A DNA stretch of 64,000 nucleotides, from NCBI GenBank assembly GCA_947172415.1, contig OX359195.1, positions 5,059,501 through 5,123,500 on the forward strand, read 5' to 3'. Positions within the stretch are counted from its first letter, which is position 1. Every line of letters begins with the position of its first letter. Positions 43,213-55,400 of the stretch are shown in pieces. Origin of the DNA: Chondrosia reniformis. Its lineage: Eukaryota; Porifera; Demospongiae; Chondrillida; Chondrillidae. The notes under the pieces were generated by a model. It did no database searches. It was not told the origin of the DNA and saw nothing but the letters and a program-made list of their open reading frames with translations. The position numbers and the translations under genes were made by a program.

Positions 43213-44085
43213 TCAATTAGTGGACATATATAATTGCGGATATTCGATCATGAGGTTTGAATTATACACTTGTATACAAGTTAGTCTTGTTGTAAATCCA
43301 GTAAATGCTGACTTTCCACCATTCACTTGGGTGCGTCCTTCATATCGCAATCTGGAGCAATGCTTGTGATATGTCTTCAAAATAGTACAAGGATTCAAAA
43401 GACAAAAGTTCATATATTTCTGGAAGGTCCACATTAATCTGTTTTCAGATCCCCAGTTTCCCATTTGATACTCTAGTTCTTTCAAAGCTGCTTCAGGAAC
43501 TTTCTTTGTTAGGTGCATCAAAAACGTGTCATGTGAACCAACATAACTTTTCCCACAACCATTATATGTAGTATTATCATACCATTCTTCAGGAGCCTTG
43601 TACCTTGTTAAGCTGTACAATATCTTCTGCTTACGCATGTTCGCTACATTAACTTTATCAAAGCCATCTCCCAGGTAAATATCTTCATTAGTAAACACAA
43701 CGGTCTGGTTTAGAAGGTTGTTTGAAATGTACTGAATAACATCCCTATAGCTGGCAGATCTATTGTTATGATAAATGACCAACTTTTCAAAATTGGAAAG
43801 GTTTTTACCTTTGAAATAATTCCTAGCCAAAGTACTGTTCTCCGATAATAGGTGTATTCGCTTTATGAGGGGGTGCTGTAGATTTCTTTGAAGAACGAGT
43901 AATATTTCTTTTTCTCTTTCAAAGAAGCGTGTCACGTTCCTCTGATGAATGTCTTCAGCCACTGTCACAGAATGCATATAAATGACTAAGTTAATCTCCA
44001 TGGGAATGCTAGGAAGGACAGCGACCGTAGTTGTCAGTGATGAGTTGGTTGTTGGGGATAAAGATTGAAGGTGACATTGAGGCAT
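43213..44085 (-). pseudogene. Duplicate glycosyltransferase-like gene lacking the membrane anchor
   Basis: The 290-codon frame is highly similar to the 38872-39969 gene from the stem onward, keeping TNEDIYLGDGF, SHDTFLMHL, GNWGSENRL and TYHKHCS. The first copy's RYNAPEGKCNDSYV segment is here RYKAPEEWYDNTTYN. The duplication breaks off at about 44068 inside SLSPTTNSS, so the cytosolic tail, anchor and the first copy's promoter are missing. Either it is a truncated pseudogene or it has gained a new first exon: a hydrophobic minus-strand frame lies just upstream (44103-44309), but I see no convincing splice pair. The absence of stops over 290 codons suggests it is recent or still selected. Confidence 0.6.
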
Positions 44086-44102
44086 TTAGTTGATTTACCT
44101 AG

Positions 44103-45217
44103 CTAGAAAGCATGGCTCTGCAGTTCTGCAAAGGCCTTTGGAGAAATATATACTGTTGTAGATCTGAAATTCTGTCTAAGGCAGATGAAAGTAATAAGGT
44201 ATCCAAATTCCTCCAAAGCCAAAGGGAGGTGATGCAAACAAGACAGATAAAAAAGGTAACAGAAAGTTACAGAGAAACAAAGTATAGAATACATGCAATA
44301 TACATGCAATAATAACTTAAATTACAAGGAAATAATATCTAAGTTCTCAATCTCAAATTTGATCTTCTTCAGTAATAGTTGATTTGGGTTAGGGTTAGGG
44401 TGCTCAATTGTGTGCTAATAGATCAATTTCATGGGTTTCAAATTTTAACAGCCCGCTTTCCTGTAGTTTATACATATTTCCATATACCTTTGAAACCTGG
44501 CGGTTCAAAGAGTTTCAATTAGGTTTCATTGCCTTCTGAAACCTGACATTTTTTGTTATATAATTAAGGGTTCAATCATGCACTGTCACTTAAAATAATT
44601 AGGTCACTACTACTTGCATTTGCTCTGCTCAAGTCCAAAATTCTGTGAAGAGTAACAAGAGATTCTTTTATACCTCTCAAACTTGTCAAATGCCTCGTTG
44701 TTGACTGAAATTCATCATCAGAGTCTTCAAAGAGGGGGCTACTGTTATCCTGCCCAGCAATCCTAGCTGAAACCCAGTCTGATGATTGTATAAGTTTAAA
44801 TTAGGAGCACTCTAGATCTGGATCTGCCTGATAGATACTGATATATCGGCAAAGGAACACTCTGCTGGGACAGCCTTATTGAACTCCGCGACCCTTCCAA
44901 CCCAGAAACAGTCAGAGAAGTCCTGAAGAAGACACAACAATGCAATCAGCCATCTTAATTTTAACACCAGACACACTCACCACCCTGCCCCACTCAATCC
45001 TTTTCAACAGAATCAATGTAGTCTTAGACCTTTTCCGAAACACTATCCTCTAAACAGACAGAGCTAGCTGCACGAGTTTATCAGAGCTTGATCCATGGCC
45101 AGCAGCCTGGAAAAGCTATGAACTGCATGCATACATCTTCAAATTTAAATCTACACCCACTGACATTTGCAATGCAAGTTAATTAAACATGCTGGGAGAG
45201 CCATCAGATCTTAAAAG
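44103..45217. other. Intergenic stretch with repeat debris
   Basis: A 67-codon plus frame (44112-44312, MALQFCKGLWRN) and a hydrophobic minus frame overlap; neither can be assigned. 44385-44402 contains GGGTTAGGGTTAGGG. 44405-44560 is a decayed AAACCT-family MITE. 44640-45200 was not recognised. Confidence 0.4.
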
Positions 45218-45359
45218 TCATCCTGACCCATGGTGGCAGGTATAAAAAAGCTGCCAGATAACATCCTCATGATCAGGTAGTTTGAACATGTCCTCACTGT
45301 TCGCAATATTGTCCTGGTTACATGTCTCAAAGAATATACAATTATATAGTATAATATAT

Positions 45360-45862
45360 TGTGAAGTTGGGAGAGTGGTTGGAGTGTGTGCGAGTGGGGA
45401 GAAGGGCGGACAGGAGGACAATGATAAAACTAAGAGGAGGCACGGCAGGATTTCAAATCGAGACAGGAATTCGAAGATGGCCTCAAGGGGGGTGACCAGA
45501 CAGGAGAGAGTATATACAAGGAATGTGACAGGGGTGAAGTGGAAGACGTGGAACATTGGTTGATGAGGTGTGAAGCTTGGAAACCTCAACGCGTATACAA
45601 TTGAAGGCCTGGATGCAGTGACAAGTGCAGTACCCAGGATTCTACTGCATCTCTGCTGTCGGCTGCATGTACGTAGCAACTATATATGAACTCTTGTCAA
45701 ATATTTTGTGTATGTGGCATGCAAGGTTCATGCAGTTAGCTCTATTTTGCATGTTCATATTATTGATTTTGTCTTGTTGTAAGTGCTGCATGGGGCCAAT
45801 CAGTGCCCTAGTGCCAATGGGCACGGTGCACTCTAATAATAATATTGATTGATTGATTGATA
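45360..45862 (+). pseudogene. 3' end of a LINE with (ATTG)n tail
   Basis: Frameshifted plus-strand words such as GGTAGFQIETG, GVTRQERV and DVEHWLMRCEAW (about 45430-45590) are the cysteine/histidine C-terminal region of LINE polyproteins. The element runs on to CAATCAGTGCCC and ends in repeated ATTG (45844-45862), a typical LINE tail. It is non-functional. Confidence 0.6.
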
Positions 45863-45989
45863 TGCGTACTGATCCATGACCTGTCTATATAGCTGGCGGA
45901 TATACATGATCATGCATTCAATTTTGTATAATATATATTAACTATATACATAGGGGGATATAGGTTGAGCTGTTTTTACTATATATATA

Positions 45990-48900
45990 CATACGTAGAA
46001 TGGCGGACGGGCTGACAACCGTCTAAGTGTCCGTTTTTTTTCGGACTCTAATGGAGATTCCATCCTCCATTCGTCTACCTTTTCCCTCTTAAGCTATGGT
46101 ATCGTCGAAGAAAACTACAAAGAAACGCAAAGACACCCTATTCTCCTTCGGAACATGGAACGTTCGTGGTCTTTCCGCGAAAGAGAAGAAAGAACAGCTC
46201 GGCAGGGATTGCGAAGCCTACAATCTGGACCTAGTGTGCATTCAAGAAACGAAAATCGCCAACTATGATGAAGTTACTCTCGCCACCGGTCACAAACTTG
46301 TTCTATTACAACAGAAGACAGCCAAACATCGCGGCCTGGGATTCGTCATCAGTCCTCGGCTAATACCTCACGTACGTTCCTGGTGGTATATCAGTGACCG
46401 TGTAGCAGCCATTGAAGGATCTATCCCTAGTTCTAAAGGCAAACCTATACTCTGCCGATTGGTTAATGCCTATGGACCAACCTTGCAAAAAGCCAGTGAG
46501 GACCCATCACTCCTTGATAGTTTCTATGCTGAATTATCAAATGCAGTAACTACACCATCTCGATTCCAAGTGTATGTATGTGGAGATTTCAACTCAAAAT
46601 TGGGCACCCTAACACCTGAGGATGAAGAAATAGGTCTGGGTTGCTGTATGGGGATACATGGTAAAGGCAAAAGGAATAGTAATGGTGATGCACTCCTCCA
46701 GTTTCTCATTCAGCACGGTCTTTTTGCTTGTAATACAGCTTTTGAACACCCTAGCCGACACAAAACCACCTGGACTGGCTGGATACCACATCCATCAAGC
46801 CCCACAACTAGCCTTCCAGTCTATAACCAGATTGACTACATCTTGTGTAAGCACACAGCAAAAAGTCTCCTTACAGACGCTAGATCCTATGGTGGTGCAA
46901 CACTGTCATCTGACCACAAGATTGTAGTGGCTCGATTACAGTTCAACTTCATCCCACTAGTATGGAAACAACCTTCTTGCAAGTCCAAAACCAAATTTAA
47001 CATCCAACAGCTACGTAACGACACTACAGTACAAAAAGCATATAATGACGATCTCTCAAAGCGTATTGAAAAGCTGGCACCAACACAAGACCCAAACAAA
47101 GCCCTATCACAGTTGATGACCTGTATTGGCCAATCAGCTAGAGCCACTGTAGGAATTGCTAAACCATACAGAGGACCATCCTATACGCCAGATAGCATTG
47201 TTGCCAAATTATCACAACAACAAAAACAACTATGACTGCAAATTGAAGCTTCTACAGACACCTCTTTCCAAAGAACTTTACATAGGCAAAGGACAGGTAT
47301 CCTCAAACAAATTAACTGCAGACTACGCACAGTCGCATGCGAACGTGTAGATCAACTCGTCAAAGACATCAATTCAACTGACGACAGCAGGAAAATGTTC
47401 AAAGCAGTGAAATCCATCAAATCAGCCAGACGAATCCCTCCACTAACAGTACACACAACAGATGGCAAATGCATTGGCTCTAACCAAGGAAAAGCAGACA
47501 CAATTCGATGCTGGTTTCAACAACTGTTTTCAGACCCTAATCATGAACATCTTGAGCCTTATACCGGAGATCCATGCCCCTTAAACACCCCAATTACAGC
47601 CTCAGAAACCCAAGAAGCACTGCAAGCCCTGAAAACAGGTCGTTCACCCGGCCCCGACAACATTGACAATGAACTACTGAAATATGCCTCTGAATCAATT
47701 TCAGTATACCTGTCCAACGTGATCAACATGATGTTCGAACAGCACATAACACTAGATTGCTTAGGCAAGGGAACACTCATTGCCCTACCGAAACCAAAGA
47801 AACCCGTTGGTCCTCTTACCAGCCTTCGCCCAATTGTTCTCCTCAATTGCACCAGAAAAGTCATCTCACTCATAACCCTACATCGTATACAAAAGAAAGT
47901 CAACAGGTTCACCAACACTACACAAGCAGGCTTCAAGCAAGGTCGCAGTTGTTCAGACATTGTCTGGACACAAAGAATGCTAATAGCCGTTGTACAATGC
48001 CGACAATGGGAGTTTCACAAAATGGGAATAGACATGTCACGTGCATTTGACACCATCAAACGCGCCAAAATCCTCGAAATCCTCAACACCGCTGGTTGCA
48101 ATGAAGATGAACTTCGTCTCACTCAAGCATTACTTGCCAACACACAACTCACAGTAAGAGTGAAAAACACACACTCGGCATCGTTTGAAACCACTATGGG
48201 CTCACCCCAAGGAGACTCTCTATCCCCCGTCTTGTTCACCTGTTACCTAGAAGCGGCCTTGCGAGAAGTTAGATCAAACATCTCTTGGCTGAACCCTCCT
48301 ATCTCTAACAGCAGAATGCCTCTTGAATGGGAGTACGCTGATGATGTAGATTTTGCCAACAAAGAACAGCCTCTTCTGACAGCCCTACTACCTGTCATCC
48401 GTGACACACTCGAGGAGTGGAATTTGATAGTCAATGAATCAAAAACTGAATCTGTACACGTTCACCTAGACTACCCTAGTGGCCAAGAATCTTGGCGAAA
48501 ATCCAAATCACTTGGCTCATTACTATGCAGTAAAGCAGAACTCACCCGTCGCTGTCACTTAGGCACTGTGGCATTTAACTCATTGTGGGCTATGTGGATG
48601 AGAAGACCACTCCTTACACTAGAGAAGAGATTATTGATATACCACACAATCATCGTTCCGATCATGCTGTACAACTGTGACAGCTGGGCTGTCCCGAAAA
48701 CTAGTCTCCACCAACTGGACAAATGTCACAGATATCACCTGCGATCCATACTTGGCATACGCTGGCCAAACACCATCAGCAACAACCAACTCTATGCCCG
48801 TTGCAATACACAGCCTTTGTCTGTCATGGTACAGGATCGCAGATGGGGCATGTTAGGACACGTACTACGCATGCCTCAGGATACACCAGTTCAACTTGCT

Positions 48901-49160
48901 CTACACTTTGCAGTTGTGGGCTCACAGATACACAAGAGCAGACGTGGTCGCCACCAGACAAACCTTCTCGATACTATCAGAACCGATCTAAAGCACCACC
49001 AGCTAGCTCTCAAATGTGCTGATGACATCGAAACTCTGAGAGCTTTAGCCAACGACAAGGCTACTTGGAGATCTATGGGAAAAGACTGATTGCAACTTTA
49101 ATTACAACACACTTTGTTTTTTACTGTTGCAGTTACCAGTTTAATAATAATAAAATATAC
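45990..49160 (+). mobile_element. Near-full-length non-LTR retrotransposon
   Basis: The unit around the ORF includes a 5' leader beginning near ATGGCGGACGGGCTGAC (about 46000) and a 3' end at TTTAATAATAATAAAATA (49140-49157). Exact edges and a target duplication could not be fixed by eye. Confidence 0.65.
46096..49089 (+). pseudogene. Non-LTR retrotransposon ORF (endonuclease + reverse transcriptase), one in-frame stop
   Basis: A single 998-codon reading frame carries an apurinic-type endonuclease at residues about 12-280 (FGTWNVRGLS, CIQETK, VNAYGPT, CGDFNSK, DYILC, LSSDHKIV). Then come RT domains: GRSPGPDNID, LPKPKKPVG, SLRPIVLLN, AGFKQGRSC, the palm DMSRAFDT, MGSPQGDSLSPVLF, the catalytic EYADDVDF, and a C-terminal region with LGHVLRMPQD. 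The frame is broken only by TGA at 47233-47235 (codon 380); the frame before and after is the same, so this is a nonsense change and not a frameshift. Such a TGA could come from CGA by CpG decay. Clade not assigned. It is followed by an A/T-rich TAATAATAATAAAA tail and lies tail to tail with the TRANK1-like gene. Confidence 0.9.
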
Positions 49161-49407
49161 ATACGTATATGTAATGTATAAAATGTGTGCATGTGTGTGA
49201 CATTAACATAATATTGTTAAAATTACATACTGTACAATACAAGGAAGTATCATAACTTTAACTCTCTATAGCTATATACGTAGCTCATGTAAACCTATCA
49301 CAGTTATAACCATGTACCAGTAAAGTCTGGAATAAAGAAAAGTATATTCATGCATACACTAGCTAATCTATATGTAAAATAAGAGTGTAAAGTAAACAGA
49401 AAAGAGT

Positions 49408-52400
49408 TTAAAGGTGTTTTTGCTTTCTTGTCATCACTTCATGCTCCAAATAGGAGCCAAAAGCTTCAAGTTCATGATCAATATCTTCAAAATCCAAATC
49501 TGCTTCATGGCTATTAGCAGAAATGTGATCCCCAATATGCACAGAAGTATAAATGTTCTTACCAATAGATTGTGATTGTAGTTGGTTTAGGAACTGCTGC
49601 TGACATTTTGTAACTTCATCAATCACTTGTCTGATGTAATCACAGTGATGTTGCCATGCTAACTTTGTCATCAACTGCCCACTTGGAATACCCATTGCAC
49701 TTTCCAAATCTGAAACTTTCTTGACAAGTACAGCATATATTTTCTCTGTAGTAAAGTCTTTACTAATTGATTGATCATACTGTAACATTGTCTTTGCATG
49801 TTTTATCGCCTCATTGGCTTGCACACAGGTTTCTCTAAAGTATTTCCACCCGAAAAAGTTGTCTTGGTGTAGGGAATTGCTGAGATGCTCAATCCTCTTC
49901 TGTTGATCTACTTCGTGACCTTCTTCGTCCTCAGTTTCCAGAGAAATCCCACATGCAAGACATAAACTTCCCTTAAATATGTCAACATCCAATGTTTGAC
50001 CAATAAAAGCAACTGGATCCTCCACATTATCCCTATCATCGGTGTAATGATAGTTATCTTCTTGAAGGGCCTGACTGAGCTGGTATTCTTCAGTAGGCTG
50101 AACAATGGATGCATATGGTTCTGATGTAGCAGTGCTTTGAAGCATAGGTACGAAAGCATTCCCTCCATCCCATTCAGGCCAAAGGGATTCTCTCCCAGCT
50201 GCTTGAATATCAAACTGCAATCCACCCTGCATTACCCTCTGCCCAGTTTTAGAAAAAAGCTGTAAAATTCCAGATAAGGGGCCCTTCTGAAACTCAACAG
50301 TTAGAGAGCTAAAGTTGCTGCTATGTAGTTCATACATCTCAATGCATTGACGCTCTCGGTTAGTTTTTACAACTCCTAATGTAGTATTAAGAGATTTGCA
50401 GAGGTCCTGTGCAAAGATCAGCAAAGGGCCACTATTTGGTGAAGACAATATTACATCTTCAAATTGGCGACAGGTTTCTAATGCTCCCTCAGGAACTGTT
50501 GATCCACCTTTACTATCAGAAAGAATATCGTGCAGTGTTTCAAGAATCTTCTTGCGAAATGTTTGGCACCGTTCTGGTTCTGTTGATTCCAGATTAACTA
50601 GGAGAATTAACGTAAGCAAAAGGGTACGCCTTAGAGTACCATTCTCAAAACTTTTAGACCCAGTCAGAATATACTTGAACACATTAAAGTGCTTAAACTC
50701 CAATCCAAGTAACAAACTGGCAATATGCAACAAAAATCGATTTGTCTCCTTTTTCATTCCAAAGGAATTGTTGTCAAAGAGTACTCCCTTAAACACAGCC
50801 TTAGCAAGATGATGACTATGGCCCTTTGATGCCTTTGAGGTGTCATCAAACATTTGCATTACATGCTCATAAAGCATTGGTAAGCAGGATGGATAGCCTC
50901 TGTCTTGGCAGTGCTTCATGCTGACTAGAGTGGATGTCAGTAATTCAAACAGGATCAAGATGTTGCTGGTGTTAATAATCTTCTTTCTATCTGTTTGGCT
51001 CTCTGACCGTTTATCAATATTAAAGGAAAGAAATTTAAGAAGAACAAGTTTACAGAAATAGAGAGGGTTTGGTTTGTCTCTATTAATTTCAGTACATGCT
51101 TTGGAGATCAAAAGAAAAGCATGAATGTGACTCTTCTCATCTCTGTCTTCCTGCACCTTAAAAATCCGAGGACAAGCTTCATCTTGAAGTGATTTTCTGA
51201 GCATAATATCCAAATATTGCTTTCCTTTTAACCACCATGCATTTAGGAAGGCATTAATGTCTTTCTTTGCTTTGGCCATATCACTATGCAATATAAACTT
51301 GTGAACAGCTGGGTACTCACTAAGTGCCCTGTAATGCATTGCACTGATTGGTAAAAAGATAGAGACTTCTGGCAGAAAAAGAACCTTAAGGTGTTTCATT
51401 ACTTTTATCATGTTTTCTTGTGCGTAAGTGAAGTCTTCAACTATTTCTTCTACTGTTTTCTTATCTCGTATCTTCTCATAATGCTGAATCACGGCCTCTT
51501 TAGTTGAAGAAGTTTGCAACCTCTTGCTCAGGTTGTCAATACATGTCTGTGCTTTGATCCATTCACACATTTCTGTTGTTTTATTGCTATTAAGTGCTTT
51601 TAATAAACCAACCTTTTGCAGAAGTAACTTTACCATTAGCAAAGCACATTCATGTTCCACAAAGCCAGCCATTGTTCTAGCAATAATTTCATGAGGCTTC
51701 TTTAGACAAATGGATGGATCCGCTTCAAGTGAAAAAAAAGTGCTATAGTTCTCAGATTTGAGGTGTTTGGTTATATAACTATCACAAACTGCCGTTAGTA
51801 ACCACTCAGATGTATCTAAGATGTGACTCCTAATGTGTTCAAGTGCTTTATCCACACGCATTGTACACCGCCCTTTATCAAGCAAGCCCATTAACCTCTT
51901 TTGACTCTTGGGAATTTGAATTTTACTAAATGACAACCACAGATCTTGTGATTCGTTGAAAGTTAAGAGATCAATTTGTTTTTCTAGACCATACCAAGCA
52001 AGTAGCTCACTTAAAACCCTGTTTTCATCTTCTTGAGAAGGTAGAGATATAGCTATACGATGAAGTACAAAGCTGTACTGAATTGCCTCCTCACAAAGTT
52101 TTAGTATTTTCTTTACAAGGTTTAACTCTGGTGTTCTCCTTTTAAAAGTAAAATACATGCGATAAGCTTCTAAATTCAGAAATATGTTTCCAGGAGTCTT
52201 GAACAAATTTATCCTCTCAAATTCACAATGACAGAGGGTTTCCAGAAGGTTCTTCTCAGCACACATGATCGGATCAGGTTGCTGCGCCCTCATCTTAGCA
52301 ATAAGTGTATTAATATCTCCAATTATTGGTAACAAGTCTTCCTTTAATCTTTTACCAAACTCTTCAATAAAGCTATCCTTGCTGCTGAGCTGCTGATCAT

Positions 52401-55400
52401 TCTCTGGGGAGTCACATGATGCAGCTTTTTCTCTTCCTACTTTTCCCACTCTCTGAGTTCCCTTCATACTGCTTAACCTCTGTATTTCCCTTACTACCTT
52501 ATGAGTTATTTCTAAGCTTTTTGCCTCCATAAGTTTGAAATGAAGCATTTCCTTATAGTCTTTTTCCTTTTCTGCCAATAGTACACCCTCTCGGTATTTC
52601 TTCATAGCTGCAAGAATAAGATAAGCTTGCCTGTAGTCACCACTATTTACAAGCAGTTCAATCGCTTCATTGTAGCATGCATTCTTTTTGTAGAGTATGA
52701 TTTTGTCACTGACATCACTCAGCTCCTCAATGCACTCCTTCACCTGATCCATCTCACCACGAGCCCTGTGATATTCAGCTGTTAAAGCCACAACAGTTTC
52801 AATGGAGAGCGTACCGTCATAGATAAAGCCCTCCCTATTGAGTTTTGTAGCCAGTTTTAGCATAGCAGGGTGTTGACCACTTGATTGCAAATAGTGAAGC
52901 GCATCTTCACGCTCTCCCAACTCAACCATCATGCTGCTAGCCTTGTCATAGTTCTTGCCTCGTTGATAGGCTTTAGAGGCTTTTGAAAACTACATAAAAT
53001 AAACAAAGGGAAAATGATAAGACAATGTAATCTTCTGAAAATGCAGATTATATCTTGTTGCAATCAGACATGTATGCACAATGATAAACAAATAAACACT
53101 GGAACGTATCACCCCAACCAGCCAAGTGACCACAGTCGAATCATAGCCAGGGACTGAAGTCCTATTAAATTGGCAACCAGTGATTGCCTCCGAGTCTCAG
53201 TCATCCAAGATGGAAAAAAATCATCAAAGAACCACAGTCAGTTGTTTTGCCCTTATTTGGACTCATCAGTGTGGTATACTTCAATGATAGTGAGTTTGGA
53301 TGACTGTCTTCATTTATTAAGCTTCTCGAAGGCCGCCATTTGTAAAATTGATGGATTGACGTACGTATAAATTAAGTGTTATTATGAACACACATGTATT
53401 ACATGTATTACGCGCCAAAATAGTGTATATAAGGCCCCTAGATTTAGCATAGTGAGCCAAGGATTCACAGAAGATCAAGATAAAGAAAAAGACAAAGACT
53501 CCCAGGATCACTGATGAAGGGTGGAATTCCCAGAAACGGCTGTCTGACCCAGTGGAGAAGAAGATAAAAGAAGGGAAAAGAAGGAAGAAAAGACTCCTGT
53601 ATCTTCATCTAAAGCTCTCTTTAGGTTTAGTTCCCCTTTAGGCTCTTTTTACAGAATAGGCATATAGCATGTAGGAAAATGGTATCTTAGATTTTTCATG
53701 TATATCATCATTCTGTAACATGAAACCAAATTGCAAAATGAAAACAATATATATATATAGATATATAAAAGAAGCATCTGGAGTACCCATATATGTTTAG
53801 TGTAGGAACGTACAGAATAGGAAATGTTTAATAATTTGCATGTGATAGAATATGCTATCTACACCTTTGTTATGCTAACACACCTGGAAATGTTTCATAG
53901 TATAGTACACAGCTATGTACAATCAAATTCTACAGTTATATCCAATAGTTACAACACAGCTATGTGTTATAGACAACAGCATTGGAATGCATACCAGACA
54001 TGACGTCATCAAATTAACTCCTAATGACATTTGGTAGTCACTACCATAATGTGGTTTATTGAAATGGCTCTGATTTACATACGTAGTGTCACCTCGATAA
54101 TCTGCCCCCTCTCTAATCCGCCAACCCCACCAATCTGCTAAGATTCTACTCAACAAATTACTTTGTATAGAAAAGTATAACGGTATACATACTCCACCAC
54201 CTTGCAATTCTGCCTCTGCCAGGATTCTTTCATGTCAAAATACTTACTTAATATGTAATTATCACCATATAACCTGCCATCCATACAGACACGGTAAGTG
54301 CTACCTAAATTAATGTTTTTGGTCCCTTCTTAAAAATCTTTTATACTGTTACAAGTTTCTTTGATGTGCTTTTTCATAAGCTGGTTAAACCACAATTCGA
54401 TCTAAATGGTGGGATTGTGTTACTGTTTGCAGTGACTTGAAAAGGATGCTTTTTAATTAATAAACAGTCGATGAAGAACACCCCCAGGGTGGAAACATAC
54501 ACAGAAAGGAAACCAACTGTGCTTCTAGACACTCCAAAATCCTAAGATGAACCACTTAAAAGATAATAAAGTTCCTGTTATGTATACTTAAGAGGTACAT
54601 TACCGTTCAAATGTTTATGCACTACAGAGTGAACTTTTCCATAAACACCTTTGTCCTTTTACACATACATGTATGAATTTCAAACAAATGACAGGTTATG
54701 TGTATTATTAAGCAATCCATTAAGACTATGATAGTAGGGAGTTGACTTACATCCTGAAGTGTTTCATAAAGCTTTCCTGCAAACTCCCATTCCTTAGCAT
54801 TCATGAAACAGGTAGCTGCATTCTTTACATGTCTCTCCAGAACATTCCCAGGAAACTCCAAACATTGAAGAAACTTGTCGGCTGCCTGCATACACAATTG
54901 TCGACAGGTCCTTGGTTGTACTGTTTCTCGCCTTGCTTCATTCACTAAGGCAAAGGCTTCAGCTTCCTTAGCAAGACCCTCTTCTTTGCACTTTATATAA
55001 CACTTCTGAGCCGGAGACCAGAGTTTCCTCTTCATAAAATAGTCACCTCTCTTCTTCCATTCCTCTGGTGAAGACTGTTTCACAAACACTTTATCCACAT
55101 CTTGGTCTTTATTCTGTTCATTAAGTGAGAATGTTTGAACTAATCCCAACTTTATTAACAAAAAGTAAATGGGGCTGTGTTTTGAGGTTTGCGAGTCATA
55201 GATCCACAAGTTACATTTAGCCCTGGTTACTGCTGTGTACAGATACTTCAGTTCCGCATTCAGTGTTCTATGGAGTGCTTCATCAAACTCCAGTGGCCTC
55301 AAGGAGGACTTGTCTAAGTAATCAATACTCTGATCAATTTGATAGCCCAAGGAATTGAAATAATTCAAGACTAGACGCCACTCTTGATCAGCCTAGGCAG

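Noticed and set aside
44380-44402. Telomeric repeat
   Set aside because: Only about two and a half TTAGGG units are present; too short to mean a telomere or fusion point.
46658-46927. Alternative-frame ORFs within the LINE
   Set aside because: They are shadows of the 998-codon endonuclease-RT frame.
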